64,000 bases of DNA from positions 19,958 to 83,957 of the forward strand of contig CAKQSV010000006.1 in NCBI GenBank assembly GCA_934273635.1, given 5' to 3'. Origin of the DNA: an uncultured Alphaproteobacteria bacterium. Lineage in GTDB: Bacteria; Pseudomonadota; Alphaproteobacteria; RF32; CAG-239. Below, one piece after another: positions 40,721 to 48,384 of the stretch; within the stretch, counting starts at the first letter, position 1; the number at the start of each line of letters is the position of its first letter. A program made the position numbers and the translations under genes. Below the pieces are notes generated by a model. It was not told where the DNA came from. It did no database searches and worked only from the letters and a program-made list of their open reading frames with translations.

Positions 40721-42202
40721 ATGGATGATACAAGCTATAAAGGAGCGTCTTTATCAGCTAAGGAGTTGTTAAGCTGGCGACCGTTGCGGCATTCTGCAGA
40801 TGTAGAGTTGGATGGCGAACTTTCGACATTAGTCGCCCGTTCTCGTGATTTAATCCGTAACAATGGTATTGCCAGCGGAGCAATACAGACTCTCGTTGAT
40901 AATGTTATCGGTAACGGCCTAAAACTCGTTTCCATACCGGATCATCGAGTTTTGGGATTAGACCTTGATTACTTAGAAGAATGGGCGCGAAAAGTTGAGA
41001 GTTTATGGCGTATTTGGTCGGAAAGCATTTATTGCGATGCCGCGCGTAAACTTAACTTTAATTCACAAACAGCCCTGATTTTTCGGTCTGTTATTGAAAA
41101 TGGCGAGGCTTTGGCATTGGTTTTATGGCGTGAAAATCAGGCTAATCAATTTGCAACCTGTTTTCAACTCCTTGAGCCGGACAGATTATCGAATCCCGAT
41201 TTTAAGCAAAATACAGAATTTTTACGCGATGGCATAGAAATCAACCAATATGGAGAACCACAGAATTATTGGATAAGCAAATATTATCCAAATGACTATT
41301 ATTACCATGGCAACACTAACTCTTGGGAAAAAGTTGCAGCTCAAACCTCTTTCGGGCGGAAATTGATTCTGCATATCCACCATCAGGAGCGTATTGGGCA
41401 AAATCGCGGAAAGCCACTTTTTACTTCAATAATGCCGCTTTTTAAGATGTTAGATCATTATGAGCGTTCCGAATTAAAAGCCTCGGTCGTTAATGCAATG
41501 ATAGCAGCATTTATTGAAACACCAATGGACAGCGAATCAATCGCTGAAATGTTTGGCAAATCTGTAGATGACTATTTGGAAAAACGCAAAGATTGGAGCG
41601 TTAAGCTCGAGGGTGGTTCAATTATTCCGGTATTTCCCGGCGATAAAGTTTCTGCATTTACGCCCAGCCGCCCAAATTCGAGTTATGCAGCTTTCGTTGA
41701 AAATGTTCTGCGACATATAGGAACAGGTCTAAATATTCCTTTAGAATTGTTGATGAAAGACTTTTCTAAAACAAACTATTCTTCAGCCCGAGCCTCCCTA
41801 ATTGAGGCTTGGCGTTTTTTTAACGGTCGGCGTAGTTGGATCATCAATTATTGGGCAAAACCGGTTTTTGAGCTTTGGCTTGAAGAAATTGTAAACAAGG
41901 GGCTGATTGAAGCCCCTAATTTTTACGAAAACAAAGCCGCGTGGTGTCGGTGTAAATGGATTGGCCCGGGGCGTGGTTGGGTTGACCCAGTTAAAGAAGC
42001 TCAAGCCTCGCAAATCCGTATGGAGAGCAGGTTATCAACCTTAGAAGATGAATGTGCTTCACAAGGTTTGGATTGGGAAGAAGTTTTAATGCAACGGGTT
42101 CGCGAACTCAAACGAATGAAAGAGCTTGGGCTTAAAACTTCTGACAAAGGAAACATCGAACTTATTAAACAAGAGGAAAATACAGATGAAAATATGGAAT
42201 AA
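40721..42202 (+). CDS. phage portal protein (lambda gpB-like)
   Basis: 493 residues. Typical markers are the N-terminal SRDLIRNNGIASGAIQTLVDNVIGNG, the EWARKVESLWRIWSE region, ILHIHHQERIGQNRGKPLFTSIMP, and RHIGTGLNIPLELLMKDFSKTNYSSARASLIEAWR. The portal forms the dodecameric DNA channel at one capsid vertex. Its last bases overlap the start of the protease gene (42186). Confidence 0.95.
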   Translation: MDDTSYKGASLSAKELLSWRPLRHSADVELDGELSTLVARSRDLIRNNGIASGAIQTLVDNVIGNGLKLVSIPDHRVLGLDLDYLEEWARKVESLWRIWSESIYCDAARKLNFNSQTALIFRSVIENGEALALVLWRENQANQFATCFQLLEPDRLSNPDFKQNTEFLRDGIEINQYGEPQNYWISKYYPNDYYYHGNTNSWEKVAAQTSFGRKLILHIHHQERIGQNRGKPLFTSIMPLFKMLDHYERSELKASVVNAMIAAFIETPMDSESIAEMFGKSVDDYLEKRKDWSVKLEGGSIIPVFPGDKVSAFTPSRPNSSYAAFVENVLRHIGTGLNIPLELLMKDFSKTNYSSARASLIEAWRFFNGRRSWIINYWAKPVFELWLEEIVNKGLIEAPNFYENKAAWCRCKWIGPGRGWVDPVKEAQASQIRMESRLSTLEDECASQGLDWEEVLMQRVRELKRMKELGLKTSDKGNIELIKQEENTDENME

Positions 42203-43295
42203 AATAACCAACGAACCATGGGCTACGACAAGCGATACATTGGAAAATATAATAAATATCGCCAAGAGGCAAAATGCCAACCCGGCAGCTATTGCAGCCC
42301 AACTGGGAAGAAAACTGCAAAATACTTACTCCGTTTCCATAAGAAACAATGTCGCAGTTATTCCCATTCGGGGGCCGTTGTTTCGTTATGCGAATATTTT
42401 TACGGCTATTAGCGGAGCAACATCTTATGAGCTTTTAGCCCGTGATTTTAATTCTGCGCTGGTTGACGAGAGTGTAAAAGCAATTTTATTTGATATTGAC
42501 AGCCCCGGAGGAGAAGTAAACGGCTGTTCTGAATTAGCCGACATGATTTACAATGCACGAGGTAAAAAGCCAATTATTGCCTATGCTTCGGGGAATTGTT
42601 GTAGTGGTGCGTACTGGATTGCTGCTGCCTGTGATGAAATTGTCGTTACAGATACGGCGGCTGTGGGTTCTATCGGAGTTGTTGCAGTTTATGAAAAAGA
42701 GGATAACAAAAACAAAATCGAAATTGTTTCATCACAAAGCCCCTTAAAACGCATAAATCCTGATACGCCAGAGGGACAGAGTAAGCTGCAAGCCAGATTA
42801 GACGCGCTGGCAGAAGTTTTTATCAATAAAATAGCGACCTATCGAGATACATCTACTGAAACCGTTATCAAAGATTTCGGTCAGGGCGATATTTTTATTG
42901 GCAGAAAGGCGATTTGGCAAGGTCTGGCTAATCGTCAAAGCTCTTTTGAGCGCATTTTAACAGACTTTCACAAAGAAAAGGAAAATGATGATATGAATGA
43001 AAATGACATAAAACAACGTGAACGCCAAAGAATTAAAGAAGTTTTGGATAGCGAACAAGCACAAGGTCGTGAAAAAGTGGCTAATAAGATACTTCTTTCA
43101 ACAGATTTATCTTCTTCTCAGATTATTGACATTTTGCAGGAAATTCCAAAAGAACAGCCATTGTCTTCTTTTGAAAAGGCGATGGCGCAGGTTCCTAATC
43201 CGCAAATCATTATGTCAGGAGAAGCACAAGGCGAAAACATAGATGTAATGGCTAGACGCATTGCATCTTTGGTTCACACTTCTTCAGGAGAATAA
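42186..43295 (+). CDS. S49-family capsid maturation protease with scaffold-like C-terminus
   Basis: 369 residues from ATG 42186, overlapping the portal stop by 17 bases. The protease domain has DIDSPGGEVNGCSELADMI and the nucleophile in GNCCSGAYWIAAACDEIV (Ser140), with VGSIGVVAVYE after it. The C-terminal about 90 residues (MNENDIKQRERQRIKEVLD onward) are charged and helical, like the scaffold part that lambda encodes as gpC/Nu3. An internal start producing a separate scaffold is possible (ATG 42992 or 42995) but unproven. Confidence 0.9.
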   Translation: MKIWNKITNEPWATTSDTLENIINIAKRQNANPAAIAAQLGRKLQNTYSVSIRNNVAVIPIRGPLFRYANIFTAISGATSYELLARDFNSALVDESVKAILFDIDSPGGEVNGCSELADMIYNARGKKPIIAYASGNCCSGAYWIAAACDEIVVTDTAAVGSIGVVAVYEKEDNKNKIEIVSSQSPLKRINPDTPEGQSKLQARLDALAEVFINKIATYRDTSTETVIKDFGQGDIFIGRKAIWQGLANRQSSFERILTDFHKEKENDDMNENDIKQRERQRIKEVLDSEQAQGREKVANKILLSTDLSSSQIIDILQEIPKEQPLSSFEKAMAQVPNPQIIMSGEAQGENIDVMARRIASLVHTSSGE

Positions 43296-43296
43296 A

Positions 43297-43662
43297 ATGT
43301 ACGCAAATTGTAAAGATGAGGGAACTTATAAGGTGGACAATCTTTTAGCAGGAGATTTTCCGAGAGTTGCCAATGTCGAAACCATTACCGGCGGAAACTA
43401 CAAACGCGGACAGGTTCTCGGAAAAATAACAGCCTCTGGGAAATATACGGCCTCAACATCAAAAGCAACAGACGGTTCGAAAACTCCACTAGGGATTTTA
43501 GCAGAAAATGTAAATGCGACGGATGAGGATAAACAGGCTGTTGTTTATTCCACAGGAGAATTTAATTTGGAAGCACTAACTTACGATAGTGAATTTACTG
43601 CTGCTTCTATGACCGAAAAGCTCCGAGAAAAGAGCATTTTTGTTAAGAAAACTCAAGCATAA
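43297..43662 (+). CDS. head decoration protein (lambda gpD-like)
   Basis: 121 residues, start at ATG 43297 behind AGGAG. The pattern NVETITGGNYKRGQVLGKITASGKY, then GSKTPLGILAENVNATDEDKQAVVYSTGEFN, matches the decoration proteins that cap capsomer three-fold sites. It stabilises the expanded capsid. Position between protease and major capsid protein is canonical. Confidence 0.9.
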   Translation: MYANCKDEGTYKVDNLLAGDFPRVANVETITGGNYKRGQVLGKITASGKYTASTSKATDGSKTPLGILAENVNATDEDKQAVVYSTGEFNLEALTYDSEFTAASMTEKLREKSIFVKKTQA

Positions 43663-43672
43663 GGAATGTAAA

Positions 43673-44695
43673 ATGGATATTTTTTCAACTCAGGTATTGT
43701 CTAAGGTGGTGGAGAATTTGCAAACTCCGCCATCTTTTTTACTGGATATGTTCTTTTCTCAAGAACAACGTTCAGATACAGAGGAAATTTATTTTGATAC
43801 GCAGGAAAGCAAACCGCGGATTTCTCCTTTTGTTTCACCTTTAATGCCCGGAAAAGTCGTTGAACACGAGGGTTACAGTACAAAATCTTTCAAACCGGCG
43901 TATGTAAAAGATAAGCGGCGTTTTACACCGGATATGCCTTTTAAGCGAATGGCGGGAGAAAGAATTGGCGGCGATATGACTGCGGCGCAAAGATTAGAAA
44001 AAGCCGTTGCAATTACTCTAAACAATCAGCTTGATTGTTTGACACGCCGCGAAGAAGTTATGGCCTCTGAGGTGTTGCGAACCGGAAAAATAACAGTGGA
44101 AGGCGATGGTTATCCGGCAGTTACGGTTGATTTTGGCCGCGATACTTCTTTTACCAAAGTTCTTACCGGTGATAATACGTGGGACAAAACAACCGTAAAC
44201 ATTGTTGATAATCTGGAAGATTGGGCTGGTAGTATTCAAAGTAAATCCGGTGTTGTTGCTAAAACGGTAGTCTTAGACCCGTCAGCGTGGAAACTGTTTC
44301 GTAATAATCCGTATGTTCAAAAATATTTGGATTATCGCCGCGGAACAAATAGTACATTAAATATTGACCCGATTATTCTCGGCAACGAAAAAGCCAGATT
44401 CGTTGGCAATATTGGTGATTTTGAAGTCTGGGTATATAACGATATATATATTGAGGGAGATACTGAAAAGAAAATTCTTCCTGAAAATACGGTATTGTTA
44501 GGCAGTCGAGGCGGTGTCGAGGGAGTACGCTGTTATGGCGCAATTAAAGATGAACAGGCAAACTTCCAAGCCAACCGCTATTTTCCTAAATCGTGGTTAG
44601 AAAATGACCCTGCTGTACGTTGGATGTTGTTGCAATCCGCACCATTGGTTGTGCCGTATCGTCCAAACGCCACAATGTGTGTAACGATAAAATAG
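43673..44695 (+). CDS. major capsid protein (lambda gpE-like)
   Basis: 340 residues from ATG 43673. Family markers are FLLDMFFSQEQRSDTEEIYFD, PFVSPLMPGKVVEHEGYSTKSFKPAYVKDKR, and AARRLEK-like MTAAQRLEKAVAITLNNQLDCLTRREEVMASEVL. HK97-fold elements (long spine helix, central beta region) are consistent. It assembles the icosahedral head. Confidence 0.94.
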   Translation: MDIFSTQVLSKVVENLQTPPSFLLDMFFSQEQRSDTEEIYFDTQESKPRISPFVSPLMPGKVVEHEGYSTKSFKPAYVKDKRRFTPDMPFKRMAGERIGGDMTAAQRLEKAVAITLNNQLDCLTRREEVMASEVLRTGKITVEGDGYPAVTVDFGRDTSFTKVLTGDNTWDKTTVNIVDNLEDWAGSIQSKSGVVAKTVVLDPSAWKLFRNNPYVQKYLDYRRGTNSTLNIDPIILGNEKARFVGNIGDFEVWVYNDIYIEGDTEKKILPENTVLLGSRGGVEGVRCYGAIKDEQANFQANRYFPKSWLENDPAVRWMLLQSAPLVVPYRPNATMCVTIK

Positions 44696-44706
44696 GAGCG
44701 TATAAT

Positions 44707-45003
44707 ATGAGAGTATTAGCAAAAGTAACATTGGTCGTTAATAAAAAAGAATATACTCCTGATACGGAAGTTGAAATTCCTGATGACACAGAGGCAAAAT
44801 CATTGATTAAAAGAGGTTTTGCCTCTGCGATAGAGAAGAAAGAAAACCAAACGGCAACCGGTTCAAAACTTGATACCCCACCCGAAACGGATAAAAAAAC
44901 AACAAAAAGCACAAAATCCGATAAAAACACTCAGAAAACTGATAATAAAACGAAAAAGGAGATTGATAATAGTGGTTCGGCAGTTTCACAAAGCAGTGGA
45001 TAG
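44707..45003 (+). CDS. small head protein with DUF7210-like N-terminus (98 aa)
   Basis: Start at ATG 44707 behind AGGAG. The N-terminal VLAKVTLVVNKKEYTPDTEVEIPDDTEAKSLIKRGFA is a small beta fold like DUF7210. The C-terminal half is a Lys/Thr/Asp-rich, disordered tail. In lambda this position is held by gpFI, which also has a flexible tail and aids packaging. The parallel is positional. Confidence 0.7.
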   Translation: MRVLAKVTLVVNKKEYTPDTEVEIPDDTEAKSLIKRGFASAIEKKENQTATGSKLDTPPETDKKTTKSTKSDKNTQKTDNKTKKEIDNSGSAVSQSSG

Positions 45004-45265
45004 CCTGTTTGAGAAACTTGGCAGATCCGCTAAGTATCAAAATCGGGACGTTCTTATTTTCCTCTTACGTCCTGATGAGGTCGTTAGTGTGGGCTTCGCA
45101 CAAGCCCACACGGCAACCAACATTATGAGAATCCGTATATTTGAAGCTCCCGAACTGAAAGTTAATGATATTATTTTGTATGATAATAAAGAGTATGTCG
45201 TCAGTCAGGAACCACAAAGAGATACAAATAACCTAGTTTGGAATTTTGGAGTTATATGCAATTAA
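44972..45265 (+). CDS. head-tail joining protein candidate, GTG start (97 aa)
   Basis: The open frame begins earlier, but the sequence upstream of 44972 overlaps the tail of the previous gene and is basic and repetitive. GTG 44972 has AAAGGAG about 10 bases before it. The product (VVRQFHKAVDSLFEKLGRSAKYQ, then MRIRIFEAPELKVNDIILYDNKEYVVSQEP) has the small beta-barrel look of phage head-tail joining proteins such as gpFII. It overlaps the next gene by 10 bases. Confidence 0.7.
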   Translation: MVRQFHKAVDSLFEKLGRSAKYQNRDVLIFLLRPDEVVSVGFAQAHTATNIMRIRIFEAPELKVNDIILYDNKEYVVSQEPQRDTNNLVWNFGVICN

Positions 45266-45831
45266 GTGCCGCCATATCAGGAAAACTGGTAGAAACCTTA
45301 GAAAAAGAGCTGAAAAATGCTGAATTAGCAGTTACTAAAGGTGTTTTTTCTGCGACAAATCAATTCAAAGAGGCGATGAGGAAACAAGTCAAATCGGCAA
45401 AATTAGGCTCTAGATTAGCTTATACATGGCGAGGCGATGTTTATCCAAAATCAAAAGCGAGCCTTAATGCTACCGGATTGGTTTACTCAAAAGCCGAGAA
45501 AATTATGCAAAGTTTTGAGTATGGCTTGATAATTAGAGGAAAAGACGGTTTTTGGCTTGCCATACCGACACCGGCAATACCTAAGAAAATCGGCGGTAAA
45601 AAAACAACACCGGAACTTTATGAAAAAATAAAAGGAATACGACTTCGTTATATTTACCGCCCAAATCAAGCTTCATTATTGGTTCATGAACAAAAGCGTA
45701 AAACAATTATTGCATTTTGGCTTGTTCCGCAGGTTAAAATGCCGAAACTGATACATTTTGAAGCAGAGGGCGAAAAATGGCAAAAACGATTGCCAACCTT
45801 GATTTTACAAAATTGGAGAGATGATGAGTAA
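45256..45831 (+). CDS. minor tail protein gpZ-like (191 aa)
   Basis: Start at ATG 45256. The pattern TLEKELKNAELAVTKGVFSATNQFKEAMRKQVKSAKLGSRLAYTWRGDVYPK, together with the position between joining protein and gpU, matches DUF6441/gpZ-type tail completion proteins. Ends with an aromatic, basic stretch. It overlaps the next gene by 11 bases. Confidence 0.75.
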   Translation: MQLSAAISGKLVETLEKELKNAELAVTKGVFSATNQFKEAMRKQVKSAKLGSRLAYTWRGDVYPKSKASLNATGLVYSKAEKIMQSFEYGLIIRGKDGFWLAIPTPAIPKKIGGKKTTPELYEKIKGIRLRYIYRPNQASLLVHEQKRKTIIAFWLVPQVKMPKLIHFEAEGEKWQKRLPTLILQNWRDDE

Positions 45832-46252
45832 ACGGGAGCAGATTTTACAGGCTTTATTTGAGAAATTGCAAACATTGAAAAATATCCCTGTCAAACGCAA
45901 CGAAACCTTGCCTCAGATTATTCCCGAAAAAGGAATTGTAATGTTGCGTGATGGCAAGCAAGGTGAGCCGGAAATTATTTTATCGCCGCCAATTTGTATT
46001 TTCAAGCACGAGGCAGAAGTTGAGGTTATTGTTCAGGCGGCAAAATCGGAAGAGCGTGATAAAAAACTCGATGAGATTTTGGAGCATATTGGCATATTAC
46101 TATCGTCTGATGTTACGCTGTGTGGGCTGACCGACTACATTTATCCTAAACCGCCGGAAATCATAGACGAATTTATAGATGGTGCAGCGACTATAAAAGC
46201 GGCAGTAATTCCGGTCGTCTTAGAATATTCATCAACAAATGCTTTATTATAG
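45821..46252 (+). CDS. tail terminator protein gpU-like (143 aa)
   Basis: Two adjacent ATGs (45821/45824). The pattern REQILQALFEKLQTLKNIPVKRNETLPQ, then VEVIVQAAKSEERDKKLDEILEHIGILLSSD, then PEIIDEFIDGAATIKAAVIPVVLEY, corresponds to the alpha/beta fold of lambda gpU and its relatives. It caps the growing tail tube. It lies directly upstream of the tail tube gene, as expected. Confidence 0.78.
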   Translation: MMSKREQILQALFEKLQTLKNIPVKRNETLPQIIPEKGIVMLRDGKQGEPEIILSPPICIFKHEAEVEVIVQAAKSEERDKKLDEILEHIGILLSSDVTLCGLTDYIYPKPPEIIDEFIDGAATIKAAVIPVVLEYSSTNALL

Positions 46253-46261
46253 GAGAAAATA

Positions 46262-47206
46262 ATGGCTAGAGCATACGGCTGGAACGCCAGCCTTTTAATT
46301 GCCGCGGAAAGCAAATATGGCATATTGCCGGAAAGCGGCTATCGGCAGATTCCTTTTATTTCCACATCGTTGGACAGCGAGCAAAGTCTTGTATCGTCCA
46401 ATGTTTTGGGGCTTGGTCGCGACCCGACACAACCATTTCAAGATGTTATCAATGTTGACGGAGATATGGCCGTGCCGGTGGATATGCGCAATATCGGCGT
46501 ATGGCTGAAAGCAATATTTGGCACACCGACTACAACCGAGAATGAAGGCGGCAGTTATTCGCACGCTTTTGAAAGCGGCAAAACCTCTATTCCCAGTTAT
46601 TCTTTGGAAGTTGGTCTGCCAGAAGTACCGCAGTTTATTCGTTTTATGGGTGTTAGAGCCAACAGTATCGCTTTTAACTTTCAGCGTTCCGGCGAGGCAC
46701 AGGTTACTGTTAACCTGATGGCACAAGGCGAAAACGGTTCAACCACCACAATCGCGGCAGAGCCTGAAATTTATGAATATACCCGAGTATCGCAGTTTCA
46801 AGGATATATTAAAAGCGGCGGCAAATTATTGGCAAACATAACCTCGGCAAGTGCGACCTATTCTAATAATCTCGAAAAAATCGAAACTATCCGCAACGAT
46901 GGCAAGGTTGAGGCGATTGATTTGGGCGTAGCAAGCCTTTCTGGGAGTATTTCTGCTCGTTATGGAGATAACGAACTATTGGACAAAGCCCGTGCTGGTA
47001 CGCCGGTTGATGTCGAACTTGGCTATCAGCTTTCAGACAATCTGAAATTGGTTATTACCTGCCATGAAGTATATTTACCCAAGCCTAAGCGGTCGATTGA
47101 CGGCCCCGGAGGTATTGAATGTTCTTATGACTTTCAAGGAGCAAAAGACCAGACACTTGGGAAAATGATGACCATAACCCTTGTAAATGATGTGGAGGGA
47201 TATTGA
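46262..47206 (+). CDS. phage tail tube protein (gpV-like)
   Basis: 314 residues. Repeated beta strands with SVSxARYGDN-like motifs (LGVASLSGSISARYGDNELLDKARAGTPVDVELGYQL), the FMGVRANSIAFNFQRSGEAQVTVNLM block and a C-terminal Ig-like region. It polymerises into the tail tube. Its stop overlaps the start of the next gene (TGATG). Confidence 0.88.
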   Translation: MARAYGWNASLLIAAESKYGILPESGYRQIPFISTSLDSEQSLVSSNVLGLGRDPTQPFQDVINVDGDMAVPVDMRNIGVWLKAIFGTPTTTENEGGSYSHAFESGKTSIPSYSLEVGLPEVPQFIRFMGVRANSIAFNFQRSGEAQVTVNLMAQGENGSTTTIAAEPEIYEYTRVSQFQGYIKSGGKLLANITSASATYSNNLEKIETIRNDGKVEAIDLGVASLSGSISARYGDNELLDKARAGTPVDVELGYQLSDNLKLVITCHEVYLPKPKRSIDGPGGIECSYDFQGAKDQTLGKMMTITLVNDVEGY

Positions 47207-47742
47207 TGTTAAGGTTAAAAATTAACAAAGAGCCATATTGGCTTGAGCTTGGCTACGGCGTGAATGTTAAAGTTAAACCTTGTACTTCCGCCGTTTTTTA
47301 TGAGGCAAAAGCCTATATGAACAGCAAATTTGCTGAATTGGCGAAAATTTATCAAGCCAACAAAGCGGCCGGAATTGCCATTGATACGGTGGCGGATATT
47401 GAAAACCCTGTAAAACGTGAGGCTATGGCTGATAAATATTTGCTTGTCGGGCTTGGAATTGCCGGTATTTTGGAGTGGACGGGAGTATTAGAGGCGGAAG
47501 AAGATAAAGCAGCACCGTTGACAGAAAGCAAGATTGCCGAGCTTTTTTCGAACTTTTGGGCTGTAGCTGAGAATTTCCGCCACCAGTATTGCGGATTACA
47601 AGAAATTCTGGCGGCAGAAAAAAACGCCTTTACGCCCGCACCAAATGGCACTTCGGCGATGGGCGAAGTTATTGCAACGGTTGCGGAGAAAACCAAAACT
47701 TCTGCCCGTTCTACAAGTGCCGATACACCGAAACAACCTTAG
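47206..47742 (+). CDS. tail assembly chaperone G
   Basis: 178 residues from ATG 47206. It is a helical protein following the tail tube gene and preceding the tape measure, the invariant place of lambda gene G. A slippery A AAA AAC heptamer at 47619-47625, read in the G frame as GAA-AAA-AAC, allows a -1 shift into the overlapping T frame. Without the shift translation continues for 39 more codons to the stop at 47742. Confidence 0.85.
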   Translation: MLRLKINKEPYWLELGYGVNVKVKPCTSAVFYEAKAYMNSKFAELAKIYQANKAAGIAIDTVADIENPVKREAMADKYLLVGLGIAGILEWTGVLEAEEDKAAPLTESKIAELFSNFWAVAENFRHQYCGLQEILAAEKNAFTPAPNGTSAMGEVIATVAEKTKTSARSTSADTPKQP

Positions 47743-47906
47743 AAACCGATGTCGGTTATCAAGCTTGGGAGATTTTATTGAAGCTTACTAAGCCTGATTT
47801 ATCGGTGGCGTTGAATATTGCCAAAAATCTCGGTTTTGATATAGAAATGATGAGCGAGCTGTTGCCGGTGGGAATATTTGCAATGTCTTATAAAGAAAAA
47901 GAATAA
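47206..47906 (+). CDS. tail assembly chaperone GT, made by -1 frameshift
   Basis: Join of 47206-47625 and 47625-47906. The T frame is open from at least 47589 to 47906 and has no ribosome site of its own. A -1 slip at A AAA AAC (47619-47625) fuses the first 140 residues of G to 93 residues of T (ending PVGIFAMSYKEKE), giving about 233 residues. In lambda the GT fusion binds the tape measure while G coats it. The T part (TLETDVGYQAWEILLKLTKPDLSVALNIAKNLGFDIEMMSELLPVG) is a plausible alpha-helical T domain. Confidence 0.85.
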
Positions 47907-47908
47907 AA

Positions 47909-47937
47909 TTCTTGCTAATTTCACAAAATAGCATAAT
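47909..47937 (+). promoter_or_regulatory. weak promoter candidate for the 123-aa cargo gene
   Basis: TTCTTG (47909-47914), 17 bases, CATAAT (47932-47937). The -35 is poor; the -10 matches the one at 3904. Confidence 0.35.
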
Positions 47938-47970
47938 AAAGAGGCATTCATATTCGTTAATGAGGATAAA

Positions 47971-48342
47971 ATGACTCGCTATGTTTTATTAGATGAATAC
48001 AGTGAAGAGCTTTCAGCAGATTTTGCAAAAGGCTTCTGGTTAGATGACAACTTTACACAACGCTATCTAATAGAAAAATCAATATACACCATTGAAGCTA
48101 AACTCAATGTGTCAATATATTCTAATGAGACAGAACCTCCACATTTCAAAGTTGAATATCAAGGCGAAAGCTGTAGATTTCGGTTATCAGATGGCGAACC
48201 CATGGATACAATGGGAACTCATATTTCAAAATATCGCCGTAATATAAAAAAATTTTATAGAGATAAAAAGCATTGGCTATGCGAAATATATAATGATAAT
48301 CTTCCTTCCAATGCTCCTCCACAAGCAAGGATCAATCTTTAA
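47971..48342 (+). CDS. cargo protein between tail genes (123 aa)
   Basis: The protein has PPHFKVEYQGESCRFRLSDGEP, like the PHFHVRY block of DUF4160-type small proteins often paired with toxin-antitoxin-like genes, but the partner is missing. No phage tail function is known at this position (between GT and tape measure). The gene has its own terminator and a weak promoter, so it looks like a moron. I cannot assign an activity. Confidence 0.62.
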   Translation: MTRYVLLDEYSEELSADFAKGFWLDDNFTQRYLIEKSIYTIEAKLNVSIYSNETEPPHFKVEYQGESCRFRLSDGEPMDTMGTHISKYRRNIKKFYRDKKHWLCEIYNDNLPSNAPPQARINL

Positions 48343-48346
48343 TTTG

Positions 48347-48372
48347 AACTCCGCAATTTGCGGAGTTTTTTT
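48347..48372 (+). terminator. terminator of the 123-aa cargo gene
   Basis: Perfect 9-bp stem AACTCCGCA / TGCGGAGTT with a 3-base loop, then seven T residues. The tape measure start is 13 bases further. Confidence 0.88.
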
Positions 48373-48384
48373 ATGGATAAATAA

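Noticed and set aside
44870..44971. Extended N-terminus for the 97-aa joining protein
   Set aside because: The upstream residues are antiparallel frame translation of the previous gene's Lys-rich tail; the GTG at 44972 has the ribosome site.
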